Source: Terebella lapidaria (Eukaryota > Annelida > Polychaeta > Terebellida > Terebellidae). From it: a DNA stretch of 64,000 nucleotides. Shown piece by piece: positions 46,443 through 57,447 of this stretch. A program made the translations under genes and the position numbers. Location of the stretch: positions 1,178,001-1,242,000 of the forward strand of contig OX424562.1 in NCBI GenBank assembly GCA_949152475.1, in the 5' to 3' direction. Positions within the stretch are counted from its first letter, which is position 1. Each line of letters starts with the position of its first letter. The notes under the pieces are model-generated. The model searched no databases. It was not told the DNA's origin and was given only the letters and a program-made list of their open reading frames with translations.

Positions 46443-46850
46443 ATCCTTGGACTGCCCCCGTATCGATCTTGAAATTCACGTTTGTCCCTGCGATATTCAG
46501 CGTTGTGCGCCAAGCACTATTGTTGCACTGATTCACTTGAATGGCACCAAGGAAGAACTCAGACATTACTTCCCTGATCTGCCGACAGCAACGTTGCCAA
46601 TGTCCAGTCTTGTTGCATTTTCTGCACACTGAGTCCTTGGCTGGGCAGTTCGTGGCCACACGATGAGCGATTTTGCCACAGTTTCCACATTTCTCGTGTC
46701 TGTGCCTGTGGCCTCCCGAATTGTTGGCTCCACCACTGCTTGAGTTGCTGTTCCTGCCTCCTTGGCGATGTCTGCCACCTCTGTTCCAGCTGCGTCCCTG
46801 AGCTGAAGAACCTTTGACCTCGTCTACTCCAGCAGAGGCGACAGCACCGG
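46252..46850 (-). pseudogene. gag nucleocapsid and protease parts of Gypsy element B
   Basis: A zinc knuckle VCRKCNKTGHWQRCC is near 46,585-46,632, with a second Cys/His cluster just upstream. The aspartic protease motif FKIDTGA follows near 46,455-46,475. Both are standard neighbours in Mag-like Gypsy polyproteins. Confidence 0.85.
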
Positions 46851-46854
46851 TCTG

Positions 46855-47397
46855 CTACACCACCTGGCCCTTCACCAGCTCAGCTTGGAGTATTCTCTGT
46901 TTGGCTGTGTTCAGAGTGAGGTCGCTGATCAACTGGAGATCACGTGATAGGTCTTTGTCCGTGATACCGACCTCCAGTCTGTCTCTGATCATATCGTCCT
47001 TGCTCGCTCCAAAGTCACACTTCTCTGCCATATCGTACAGATTCCTGATGAAAGATTCCACCGGTTCATCTGGCTTTTGTTTTCGTTCATGAAAACGTGA
47101 CCTCTCATGAATAATGTTACGTTTTGGCATGAAATGTTCAGCGAATTTTTTCATCACAATATCATATTGTTTGTCATCACCAGCGTTGTCAAACGTGAAA
47201 GAGCTGAAAATCTGTTCGGCTTCTTTCTCCATGGCGTATATCAAAGATGCTACTTGGACTTCACCATCGTCGCTGTTCAGTTTCGTGGCAGTACGGTACC
47301 TTGAAAATCTCTGTTTCCAGATAGTCCACTCCTTCACGTCTCCAAAGTTCAAAGGATCGGGTGGGTTGAACTTAGGCATGGCAGCGGTTGAATTCAA
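46855..47397 (-). pseudogene. gag capsid part of Gypsy element B
   Basis: A 180-residue part starting MNSTAAMPKFNPPDPLNFGD has the Mag-type capsid pattern WTIWKQRFSRYRTATKL, then SLIYAMEKEAEQIFSSF and EPVESFIRNLYDMAEKCDFG. It starts about 40 bp inside the 5' LTR. It would form the shell of the intracellular particle. Confidence 0.9.
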
Positions 47398-47417
47398 TGG
47401 GTCCTTGTGAATGTCTC

Positions 47418-47435
47418 GTCACGATTCTGACACCA
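47418..47435 (-). promoter_or_regulatory. Primer-binding site of Gypsy element B
   Basis: The minus strand reads TGGTGTCAGAATCGTGAC directly after the 5' LTR, the form expected for pairing with a tRNA 3' end (TGG start). The tRNA used is not determined here. Confidence 0.8.
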
Positions 47436-47650
47436 TGTTAAGACGTCACCACTTTACTAATTCAATAATAAAGTCAGAGTTTTACAACAAACAGTTTTAT
47501 CCAAAAACCACGCTAAAAAAACATCCTGTCTCCAGTCCCTAAAATACCGAGCCGTAAACATTTAAGGCGTTACAACGAAATCGTTATCATAACGTACCAA
47601 GCGGTATCGCTAAACTCAACTAACTAATGTACAGTTATATCATCATGACA
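47436..47650 (-). repeat. 5' LTR of Gypsy element B (215 bp)
   Basis: Begins TGTTAAGACGTCACCACTTT and ends ATATCATCATGACA on the plus strand, matching 43,184-43,410 at about 99%. Confidence 0.95.
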
Positions 47651-47655
47651 AGTAA

Positions 47656-49090
47656 AGCTAAAGATTGGATGATTTCATGCGAGTGATATTTCCTGATGAC
47701 ATATTGGTAGACCAGTGAAAATGACCAAACGCAGCGAGAACGAGTATCCCACATGTTTCCACTTCTCTCAGTCGTAATCTCCATGCTGGTTTTACTGTAG
47801 TTCCGAATTTTGTTCCGTCTTTGCCAGCTAGTGAAGGCGAGAATGTACTGCTCAAATACACGGAGTAACCGGAAACCCATTATAATATTGCCTGTCCTTA
47901 TTATTGGATTTGATGCACTTGGACATAGAGCACTGCATAGAATGTGATGACAGAACACACTGAACACAAAATTTCATGTGATGATAAATAGAATATTATT
48001 TCTGTCATAACTCGTGATTCACAGTTTCGTTAATTTTATAGCAATAAAGGGCGTCGATAACACAAATTGTCAGACAGATTTGATAGTTTGGAGAGGTTTA
48101 GTTTCAAAAATAAAACTAATTTTAAGTCATCTTTGTAGATTTCACAATCATTAATTTTTGGAGTTGACAACGAATACCATTAACAATCCAAGTCAATTTC
48201 ATTAAACGACTAGACATTAACTGAGCAGGCTAATGGAAAGAGGAAAATGACGGGGATTATGTTCTGACGGGGTGGGTGATATATTGTCTGTGGGTGATTT
48301 GCTTAAGTGGAATTGGATGTGTGGGTTCAGCATAGAAGAAAAATCCCAGGAATTTTTGTACTTGTCATATGTATAGGATAATGCCCTAGGCTGAGTACTT
48401 CTCATGAATAGAGACCGAGGCCGAAGGCCGAGACTTATATTCGTGGGGAATACGAAGCCGTAGGCATTATCCGACAAAGTGCATGCAACACCCCCCCCTC
48501 CCTCCTTCTGACACAACCCACAACCCTCCCTTTCACACATTCACATTAACTTCATAAACAACATAATTCAATATATAAACAACAAAACTGCAAATGCATT
48601 GCGCCTTGCTCAATCAAGTGCATGCGCCAGGAAAGTGTTGGATCTCTAACTCGAAACACAATTCAATTCACCACATGACTCAGCTAGTATAGTTGCCTAA
48701 AGTATATGACGTCAGTATTACCTGGTATCGAAACCATTTTTATGTTCCTTTTCCTAGCTGTGATAAGGAGAAGAATTTCGTATGTTGTAGCAACACTTGC
48801 CAATGTCATGCAATGCCATGTAACCTCATCATCACAATCACAAATTGAGTAGATTCCGGATTTATCACTGACCGCAGGTCATTTCAGTTTATGATCCGTC
48901 ACAAAATGAGCATTGAAAAATATATTCATCGCCCTGTTCTTCAGTTTACTTGTTTGCACTACTTATCGACGAATAAATGTGGGTTCAGGATTAACACCAC
49001 AAGCATATTGTGAAATGGCATCTATTTGGTTTTCCCTCGACCCACAGTATGTGACGTCACACGAATTAACTTTCGACAATGACGCAGCGA
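47656..49090. other. Unassigned AT-rich DNA
   Basis: A 110-codon minus frame (47,635-47,967) crosses the LTR boundary and is not a gene. The 115-codon frame at 48,913-49,260 starts with a signal-peptide-like stretch but runs into a poly-G tract and the SINE, so it is rejected. A hairpin element lies at 48,374-48,474. Confidence 0.5.
48374..48474. mobile_element. About 100-bp hairpin element (MITE-like)
   Basis: GGATAATGCC at 48,376-48,385 faces GGCATTATCC at 48,463-48,472, with weaker pairing inside (CTAGGCT against AGCCGTAG) and a central palindrome GAGGCCGAAGGCCGAG. No target duplication is evident. Confidence 0.5.
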
Positions 49091-49092
49091 CT

Positions 49093-49385
49093 CAAGTAGG
49101 GGGGGGGGGGGGGGGGCAGAGCGCTCGGCCCATGATCTACAGGTCGTGGGTTCGAGTCCGCTCAGTGCCACTTGTGCCTGAAAACCTCCCACGCCAGTGC
49201 AGCCCGACTGGCGGTAAAAACAAAGGCCGGGTGGTGTCAGAGACTGTCTATGGTATCTGACACCTAAAAGATCCCTTGGGATTTATCGTAAAGACTAGGG
49301 GATTTCCCCGATCCCGAGTTTCTGTCTAGGGGGCATATCATCCTTAACCCCAAGTACAAGTACGAGCGACTCGAGTAAACGAACA
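49093..49385 (+). mobile_element. tRNA-derived SINE
   Basis: The head is tRNA-like. An A-box-like GGGGGCAGAGCGCTCGG is followed 30 bp later by a perfect B box GGTTCGAGTCC at 49,150-49,160. Together these form the internal RNA polymerase III promoter. A unique body follows, containing AAAAGATCCCTTGGGATTTA and GGGGATTTCCCCGATCCCGAG, which is the central part shared by many invertebrate SINEs. The end near GTACGAGCGACTCGAGTAAA is not a clear A-tail. A 20-base G run replaces the expected 5' end, probably by slippage. Orientation is plus. A target duplication was not found. Confidence 0.8.
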
Positions 49386-49528
49386 TGTGTTGTTTTTGAC
49401 ATAACAGTTTGTACAATTGTATTAGTTGTTATTGACTGGGTCCATGCATGGGAGCGCTAATTCACCTCTTGGGCCTTTGAACATGACACACTCTCGCTTG
49501 GTATGTATTTTCAATCAGTACCTTGGAC

Positions 49529-49586
49529 AGGTATTTATTGGAAATAAATACCTCGCAGAGAGGTATTTATTACAAATAAATACCTC
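49529..49586. repeat. Two adjacent perfect hairpins
   Basis: AGGTATTTATT (49,529-49,539) faces AATAAATACCT (49,543-49,553). A second hairpin GAGGTATTTATT (49,560-49,571) faces AATAAATACCTC (49,575-49,586). The two are tandem copies of one palindromic unit. Confidence 0.85.
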
Positions 49587-49608
49587 ACGAAACAATATGC
49601 ACTATATA

Positions 49609-49812
49609 ACTGGCCTTGTTATTTGTAGATATGACGTTTCGTGTACATTTTACAATTGACCCAACTCAAGTTTCTACATATAAGTCCTCATGACAGAAAA
49701 TATACTGGGAACTGGTTTCCCTTTTGTGTGCCATACAATACCCCAGATGGGACATCACTTTTTGAAATCTTGCATTGATGTACACTACAAGACGTGATGA
49801 GCAAATATGATA
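49609..49812 (+). repeat. 204-bp repeat, copy outside the TA-flanked element
   Basis: Begins TGGCCTTGTTATTTGTAGAT and ends TGAGCAAATATGATAT. It is about 99% identical to 51,682-51,884, which lies inside the DNA element 50,673-52,097. It includes TTACAATTGACCC, which resembles that element's terminal motif. Confidence 0.9.
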
Positions 49813-49819
49813 TATAAAT

Positions 49820-50672
49820 AATCATGCACTATTTAATCACTCAATGGTATTAAATATCAGGCTTTCTTATGATATACGTCCACGTAAGTGTATGACGTCC
49901 ACTGGAAGCGCCTTGACATTCTATGGCAGATTTATAGCTGTCAACTTCACACCACCTGAGTCCAGATACAGTATCCAAAGTGACACATGAAAGAGACATG
50001 GCAGATGTCCAAGGGTTGTTATACTAATATCTGAAATTTATGACAACTAATCACTGAATATACGATTGGTGGACAAATCACGGTGTACAGTGTCATGATG
50101 ATTGTTTGAATAGATACCAATTGTATCCATTTTGATGCTCTCTAACATCTGTGTACGGTGTAATGAACGGCTGAATGGAAACTTCATGCTGATGTAATAT
50201 GGGCGGGTAGAAACGACAGAAGTATATGGGAAAATAGATGACGAGCCACAGGGGTATCCAGTCCAAAAGTATTTTACCACGAACAGACACTTGTACATGC
50301 GGTAGTCTTGACAAGAGTATTACCCATCAATTACAGTTGTGTTTCAATTATTTGTTATTCGTTATTGTTATTTACATTAGAGAATTAAAGCACCCTTGGA
50401 ACCCATGTCTATGGGTTGACATTTTGTGGAGGGTTTCAAGACATTATTATTTTTTTTTTTAACATTCGGACACTTCGGCTTGCCTGTGCTGTGGGTGTTC
50501 TTCTTTCTTTGCAACCAATCTTTTGATTTGATGGCCCCCTTCGAGGCTCATCAATAATATGATTCTTCTCACGAGGTATTATAAAAGCTACGAAAAAAAG
50601 GTCGGTGAAGGCAGAATTGAGGAAAATGAATGCAAAGCGAGGATTCTGCGGAGTTCACCATAATAATGCGTA
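49820..50672. other. Unassigned AT-rich DNA
   Basis: No gene is supported. Minus frames around 50,047-50,314 overlap in two phases with no domain. Weak similarity of GGGCGGGTA...GCCACAGGGGT here to 28,195-28,240 suggests another old repeat. Confidence 0.45.
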
Positions 50673-52097
50673 GGGGAGACTGGGGTCAATTGTAACAAAT
50701 TTTACATTTAGGTTCAGAGGATGAGTGATGTTTCGTAGAACAAGAGCAAACAAAGGTGAATTAAATAAATGTGAATAACTCGTGATAATAAATGTACATT
50801 TTTATCTCTAATGTGAATAGTTGGTTTGTGCCTGGTGTTTCACCGAAAAGTGTAGCGTGTTACAATTGACCCGGCAGGAGGGGTCAAATGTAACAAGAAG
50901 GTGGTCAAATGTAACAGTCAAAGTAAAGGTGTATTTAAAGAGAAATAGCGCTACTTTGATACTGCTTGATAATGGTGCATGTTATTGTTAATGTCAGTGT
51001 ACGTTTTACCCAACAGGAACACAAGTTCCAACATTAGAGTGACATTGGGAGGATTACAAGTTACATTTGCCATACATTTCTGACAGAAGCAAGAAAACAT
51101 AAACATTCGTAGATTCATACAATATAGATTTACGCACTTATTTTGCACTTATATGCACTTACGTGTACTTTGACCACCAATTGGCTTCTCATCAATGGTT
51201 TCAATTCATTTTCTGGTTCAGACCGTTTGAATCTGTTACCATTACCACCATTCTCAGTGCTCTATACCTTATGAAAGGCAATTCAGCTCTTTCGCATGAA
51301 CGTAATATACATCAGGTTAGATGTAACTGAGTGGGCACACCAGACGGATGGAAAACTACCTCCTGTTAACTGATTCACCCAACTAATTCAATATAGTTCG
51401 TTCCTTACCACTCTTTCCCAGACTACTGGGCATATGTGTGTTGTTGGAATGGAGTAAATATCTCCCCGTGCATCTTTAATATTGAGATCTATCATAAATT
51501 GTAAAATAGGGCCTATTAGTGTTATTATTATAGATTTCATTCAATGCTGTGATATATCGTCTTTTCACAAGATTTGTGTGGTCCTATTCATATATGTTTA
51601 TGTTTGTGTATGGGGGATGTGTGCATATAGGATCTATATATATGTAGGAATGTGTTTACATTTTGTTTTCTGAACATGTCTCTGGCCTTGTTATTTGTAG
51701 ATATGACGTTTCATGTACATTTTACAATTGACCCAACTCAAGTTTCTACATATAAGTCCTCATGACAGAAAATATACTGGGAACTGGTTTCCCTTTTGTG
51801 TGCCATACAATACCCCAGATGGGACATCACTTTTTGAAATTTTGCATTGATGTACACTACAAGACGTGATGAGCAAATATGATATTCTTTGCTAGAAAAA
51901 ATATTTAGTCACGATGATATTCTCAAAAATTAAAATTGACATAATGCGTGCTGACCTGGTGGACAATTGTCTACATCAGGATAAGCTATAATAAAACTAC
52001 ACATGCTTATCGATTATGACGTCCTGAAAAACCCTGAATTTTATTTAGAAATAATATGTTACAATTGATCCGTGTTACAATTGACCCCAGTCTCCCC
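50673..52097. mobile_element. Non-autonomous DNA transposon, 1,425 bp, TA-flanked
   Basis: The ends are perfect 25-bp inverted repeats: GGGGAGACTGGGGTCAATTG plus TAACA at 50,673-50,697, and its reverse complement at 52,073-52,097. TA dinucleotides flank both sides (50,671-50,672; 52,098-52,099). TA duplication is typical of Tc1/mariner-type elements, but the superfamily is not proven by this alone. Subterminal copies of TCAAATGTAACA and TTACAATTGACCC occur inside both ends. The interior encodes no transposase (longest frame 65 codons). It carries a 203-bp segment also found at 49,609-49,812. Confidence 0.9.
51682..51884 (+). repeat. 203-bp repeat, copy inside the TA-flanked element
   Basis: Partner of 49,609-49,812, with about two substitutions and one base of length difference. 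Confidence 0.9.
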
Positions 52098-52116
52098 TAT
52101 TTCGGAACACACTAAA

Positions 52117-54067
52117 CACAAGTAGAGGCACCTTAGTATATTGTCTTCTGTCTGCTGAGAATGTATTAACACAAATACAGACACCTTAGTATATGGTCTT
52201 CTCTCTGCTGAGGATGTATTAACATCTACAGGCACCTTAGTATATTGTCTTCTTTCTGCTGAGGATGTATTTACACAAGTACAGGCACCTTAGTATATGG
52301 TCTTCTCTCTGCTGAGGATGTATTAACACAAGTACAGGCACCTTAGTATATGGTCTTCTCTCTGCTGAGGATGTATTAACATCTACAGGCACCTTAGTAT
52401 ATTGTCTTCTTTCTGCTGAGGATGTATTTACACAAGTACAGGCACCTTAGTATATGGTCTTCTCTCTGCTGAGGATGTATTAACATCTACAGGCACCTTA
52501 GTATATTGTCCTCTGTCTGCTGAGGATGTATTAACATCTACAGGCACCTTAGTATATTGTCTTTTGTCTGCTGAGAATGTATTAAAGTAGTAGTAGCAAG
52601 GTACCATTGTATGATTTTATTCCTGTTCACATAAAGGCATTGTGGACATTTGGTGATGAAAAAGGTGTTCGCGTTAATTGGTAACTAATACCAGCGACAT
52701 ATAATGGAATATTTTGACCCAGTATTGCAATCGCATTCTCCAGCCGATGAAAGAAAATAGCTTCGGCAATTTCCGTAATCGTGACGTCAGTTGAGGCAGA
52801 ATGTGCTTTGATGGCTGGCCAAAAATGTGAAATACGTAATTTGTTGGCCAGCTCGAAGCAGGGAAAATCACCTCAAAATGCATGCTATTCAACAAAAAAC
52901 ACGCAAAAACCAGCAAATACTGGACATCTTGCAGTTCAACAAACCTCCGTTCTGGGTGAATAAATAGTGCTGATTCTAAATATCAAGACAAGAAATGCCG
53001 TATTTTTGCCATCTCACCCCTTCACTTGAATTGCCAAACATAGACGAAGGGAATGAATATGCGACATGCAGTTTATCTTGCTGACTACATGTACTTTCAG
53101 GCCTGCATCAACTGACGTCACAAACCACGTGACCCACACTAAAATCAGGATCAAAATCTTCGGCAATTTACGGAGGGAGTGCCTATTTGGTTCAATATCT
53201 CTAAACCCACTGATTGTAAACGTAAAATTCGTTCGAATTTATGGAAAACTATTCATAATAGACTAAATGAAAAGCACTTTCATCGGCATGCTACTAGGTC
53301 TTTAACACAAGTACATGCTCATTAGTATATTGTCTTCTGTCTGCTGAGGATGTATTAACACAATTACAGGCACCTTAGTATATTGTCTTCTGTCTGCTGA
53401 GAATGTATTAACACAAGTACAAGCATCTTAGTATATTGTCTTCTTTCTGCTGAGGATGTATTAACACAATTACAGGCACCTTAGTATATTGCCTTCTTTC
53501 TGCTGATGATGTATTAACACAAGTACAGGCACCTTAGTATATTGCCTTCTTTCTGCTGAGGATGTATTAACACAATTACAGGCACCTTAATATGTTGTCT
53601 TCTGAGGATGTATTAACACAAGTGCAGGCACATTAGTATAGGGTCTTCTGTCTGCTGAGGATGTATTAACACAAGTACAGGCACCTTAGTATATTGCTTT
53701 CATTCTGCTGAGAATGTATTAACAGAAGTGCAGGCACATTAGTATATGGTCTTCTGTTTGTTGAGGATGTATTACCACAAGTTCGGGTACCTTAGTATAT
53801 TATCTTCTGTCTGCTGAGAATGTATTAACACAAGTACAGGCACCTTAGTATATTGTCTTTGGTCTGCTGAAGATGTATTAACACAAGTACAGGCACCTTA
53901 GTATATTGTCCTTTGTCTGCTCAGGATGTATTAACACAAGTACAGGCACCTTAGTATATTGTCTTTGGTCTGCTGAAGATGTATTAACACAAGTACAGGC
54001 ACCCTAGTATATTGTCTTCTGTCTGCTGAGGATTTATTAACGCAAGCACAGGCACCTTAGTGTATGG
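52117..54067 (+). repeat. 53-bp minisatellite in two blocks
   Basis: The unit reads CACAAGTACAGGCACCTTAG, TATATTGTCTTCTGTCTGCT, GAGGATGTATTAA. Block 1 is 52,117-52,585 and block 2 is 53,304-54,067, with some 48-bp units (ATTAACATCTACAGG variant). The blocks are split by the TTAA-flanked insertion at 52,586-53,301. Block 1 contains a repeated three-unit pattern, so local duplication continued within it. Block 1 begins just 19 bp after the TA-flanked transposon. Confidence 0.95.
52586..53301. mobile_element. TTAA-flanked non-autonomous DNA element (716 bp)
   Basis: The element sits exactly at the TTAA of a minisatellite unit and TTAA is present on both sides (52,582-52,585 and 53,302-53,305). 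Its ends are short imperfect inverted repeats, AGTAGTAGTAGCA and, reversed, AGACCTAGTAGCA. A longer internal inverted pair GTGACGTCAGTTGA lies at about 52,781 and 53,108. TTAA duplication is used by piggyBac and Kolobok elements; which one is not decided. No transposase frame is present (longest 80 codons, no motif). Confidence 0.75.
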
Positions 54068-54069
54068 TC

Positions 54070-55021
54070 ACAAGAAATAGCCGCCGTTGGCGAAGTACTT
54101 ACATATAATTCACTGAAAGCTGATCCATCGGGTTCGCCTGTTGTCCCAACCGTTTTAAATGATAACATTTACTCACACTCACATGCGTTCAGGAAAAATG
54201 AAAGATGTTTATACAAACTGTATGAAAACTGTATCAGATAGAAATAAATGGATTGAGGTGTTTCTCCAATTTACCCTACATGTTGTATTCGTATAATAAT
54301 AACCTTACTAACCGGTATTTGTGTAGATTGTAATAGGTTAGTTTATTCACACCCGAGCATATGAGATGATACTATTATCTCAAACATTCACACAAAAGCA
54401 CGGATACAACGTTATTTCACGCACACTACACGTTGATTGCACATCAATTTATTTATTAAAAACAAGGATGGGAATCACTTCATCTACTCAGCCATACAAG
54501 GTCGTCATATTCCTGGAATCGACCACTCCCCCAAGCCAACTGTTATATTTTTTTCTGCTTTTTTTGGTTGGTCGTCTTAGGGAGATTTCACTGTATCTTT
54601 TATTCTCAGTATCTTTTTGCCAATAAGCCTGTAGCCCACATGTAATCCACTTCTGGCCTTAAAAAAGTACGGGTGGAGATATTGTTGATACCGTATTGTG
54701 ACGTTCTCTAACCATATTCAAAACAGATGGGTTGCGTTATAATTTTTAGGCATGAAAGTATTATCAAATCACAAAACGACCCAGATAGCACATTAGTCAG
54801 AATTCGTTTCATAAACATTGGCAAATAAGTGTGTAGTATGTTGAAGGAACTGTAACAGTTCCGTTACATTTCAACGTCGGTTCTAATTATCGCAGATGTA
54901 GACTGAACATAAATTGTTTTTCATCTTTATGTAAATCCTCCGCTAAAGACGGATATCCTGCCATTTTCATCAATCCGCTCTGCCGAATTGTACGATCATG
55001 TAACTCATGAGTAATGTTCAG
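54070..55021. other. Unassigned AT-rich DNA
   Basis: An 86-codon frame at 54,366-54,626 has hydrophobic stretches but no recognised domain or splice context. Nothing else was identified. Confidence 0.45.
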
Positions 55022-55025
55022 TTAG

Positions 55026-55266
55026 GCCATGTTGTTTTTATTCTTTGTTTCCCGTCGGCGGGTGGGTGAAAATGGCAATTATTTTGAGAGAACAACACAA
55101 AAGTTTTGGTCGTTTTTCCAAAAACCGATGATTTTTTATCCCGAAAAACACCAATCGTCTGAAAAAATGTGAATGGTTTCCATTTAGCCGTTTTCCCCTC
55201 TGTTATTTATCAAAAAAAAATGTTAAAGCATAGCCGGGAAACAAAGAAAAAAAACACCACATAACC
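55026..55266. mobile_element. Hairpin-type MITE, about 241 bp
   Basis: The left end contains TTCTTTGTTTCCCG (about 55,041-55,054) and the right end its inverse CCGGGAAACAAAGAA (about 55,234-55,248). Outer parts also pair loosely (CATGTTG against CACATAAC). TTAG lies on both sides (55,022-55,025 and 55,267-55,270) as a possible 4-bp target duplication. No coding content. Confidence 0.6.
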
Positions 55267-55270
55267 TTAG

Positions 55271-56900
55271 GCGCATTTCTGGGTCATTGATAACAAGTAG
55301 TCCCTAAATGACTATGGTGGTGCTGGTGTTGTATGTCTATGCAAAGAACTAATTTCTTTTCTTCCGTGCTCCAATATATTCACATGATATTACTTTTCAA
55401 AGCGAGGATTTTACTGGAATTTTTTCAGTAGAATGAGTTCAACTTTTGAGTTGAAAGCTTTTTATTTTTTACGCTCAATTACTCAAATCTGAACACACTG
55501 TGGAAAGATGGGTAGTTTATACAATGGGTAGTTTAGTTGATTATGTAGTTTACATGAAGTTTCGTGTGTAGATTTACGATTCATCACAAAGTCCTTGATA
55601 ACTTGACGCATGTATTCATCACATATTTTAGATAGTATGACACGTTGCCAGCACCTGATAGTCACACCGCCTCGTCCGGCCACATTCAGCTGCTTCTAGG
55701 AGGAATACATACTCAGTACATGTGTCTCTATATATTGTTGATCCGTTCAGGTTAACTTCCATTTTTTCCTCTGCTGGGCACCACAGGAAGACGACCTTTA
55801 GCTACGTGTTAACCTAACAGTGATACATATCATTTGTAAAATTTATAATCATCTCTTGGTGGAAATCCATTGTACGTATCACAGTGTCTAATAAATTTGA
55901 CTTGACTCATGTTACTTATCAATACATGAATAGTGTATGTACTTATTCTTCGTTCATACGAAACTAAACTCCAACTGAAAGTTGTATACGAAAATTTGTA
56001 CATAAATGTTCTTAAACTATAAGTCAAAACTTACATATCTGATACGGCTTTTCATGTTTGTTTTTATAAAATAAAATGGGCGACTGACATTTCCTGTACA
56101 TCGTTCTTCGTCTTCGGGGAAAATACATGTGGAATGATAGAAAGCATACGTTTTAGAACAAATGGAGATCATCCCACAATACAATGAGGTGATTATTCTG
56201 TTCAGCGAGGAATGCCACAAACATAACCAGTCCAGTCCAGTTTATCGGCAGATCTCAAGTGCTGTCTAGCGGACCCCATGGATCTTCCCGGAACTCAACC
56301 TTGTGTGTAATCGTCATGAATAGAGATTAGGGATTTGGGTTTTTTTCAGAAAAAAATCAGTCGATTTTACAACTGCACTGGTAATATTGCAGTCGTGACA
56401 ATTGATCCACCATTTTGACCATTGCAATGGTAAATTAATATTGTATTGTTATATGTGTGTGCATTTATAATATAAACATATTATTAAATAATATCTCTCA
56501 GTTATCCCAAGTAATCAGTCATAATAATGTTATCATATTTTCCATAATGAATATTCTAGGGGGACAAATCCGATACTCACATTGGATTCCACATAAAGTT
56601 CTTGTCGTAAAATATATCAAACTCATTTATTTTATATTATAGATTTTATCAATTATTATTTTGCTATATTGTAATACGTGAGGTTCAATAATGAAGAATT
56701 AGAGACTGAGTTGTTCCCAATTCAAACAACTAACAATTCATTGTGATACCATATCACAGACTTGGTTCAACAAGACATTGTCAAAATTGTCTATTTGGTC
56801 TTGATGTATGGTGAATTGTTGGCAATTATTTCCTGGTCGAGATACGGTTCGGATTGATTGAGCATTGCTAATATTCATGAAAGTAATTTCAATAACAGCC
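55271..56900. other. Unassigned AT-rich DNA
   Basis: Short frames on both strands (60-67 codons) have no motifs. A family F repeat copy is at 56,190-56,420. Confidence 0.5.
56190..56420 (+). repeat. Dispersed repeat family F, copy 2
   Basis: GAGGAATGCCACAAACATAA, CAGTCCAGTTTATCGGCAGA and ATGAATAGAGATTAGG follow in the same order as in 39,625-39,795. Moderately diverged. Confidence 0.6.
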
Positions 56901-56920
56901 AGGTTTTGTACGCCGCCTGC

Positions 56921-57163
56921 CTAAAGCATGCATTGTAGTAATTGAGAGAATATTTGCGGATACCGGCTATTCTCGTCTAGTACGACAAAGGGATATTTTT
57001 CGTTTTCCACCTGTCCAAAATCAACGCTCAGTTCTACCCAAGGTGCTGGTGAAAAGGAATGACATACGAATTGGCGTGTCAGGCATGTCAAACAGTTCTT
57101 GACATGATTTTCCACAGGAATGTTCATGCCAATGAACCACAGCTTTCCCTGAGTAGTGACCAC
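56921..57163 (-). pseudogene. Integrase part of Gypsy element C
   Basis: NHVKNCLTCLTRQF is the second half of the integrase zinc domain, and PWVELSVDFGQVENEKYPFV begins the catalytic core. The remainder is not seen. Fossil. Confidence 0.7.
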
Positions 57164-57447
57164 TCCCTAGTATCCACTAAGGGCCATATGTACCACTCTT
57201 TGTTGAAGAGGAGTTGGTATCACAATGCGTGTTCCCCTGAGCAGCACGTCGTAATCTGGAGAAACAGCTAGCTTGTCTTGTAGTAGTCCTTATCTGTCAA
57301 ACACCGTATGATTGATGTTGACATCCTTCCTGAAAGTGTGACAGTTTCCCATTGGTAATGTTTTCATTACGACTTGAAGAGTCACATCTTTTCTAGTTTC
57401 TTCCTGGACCTCTTCTAGTGACATCGCTTTCGGGAGTGACGTCATTG

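Larger units (their letters stand above)
43184..47650 (-). mobile_element. Ty3/Gypsy element B (Mag-like), both LTRs and target duplication present; broken
   Basis: The element is 4,467 bp, flanked by the 5-bp direct repeat AGTAA (43,179-43,183 and 47,651-47,655). It has LTRs of 227 and 215 bp that begin TGTTAAGACG and end TCATGACA, a primer-binding site next to the 5' LTR and a purine-rich tract next to the 3' LTR. Protein parts in order on the minus strand are gag, zinc knuckle, protease, reverse transcriptase, RNase H and integrase. This order and the protein motifs resemble the Mag/K02A2.6-type lineage common in invertebrates. The LTRs differ by one or two substitutions and a 12-bp indel, about 99% alike, so the insertion is young. 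The coding part looks broken, with a handful of interruptions. Confidence 0.95.

Noticed and set aside
48913-49260. 115-codon frame with a signal-peptide-like start
   Set aside because: It reads through a 20-base G run and into a SINE, so its length is accidental.
52117-54067. CRISPR-like spacing in the 53-bp repeat
   Set aside because: The whole unit is conserved with no variable spacers.
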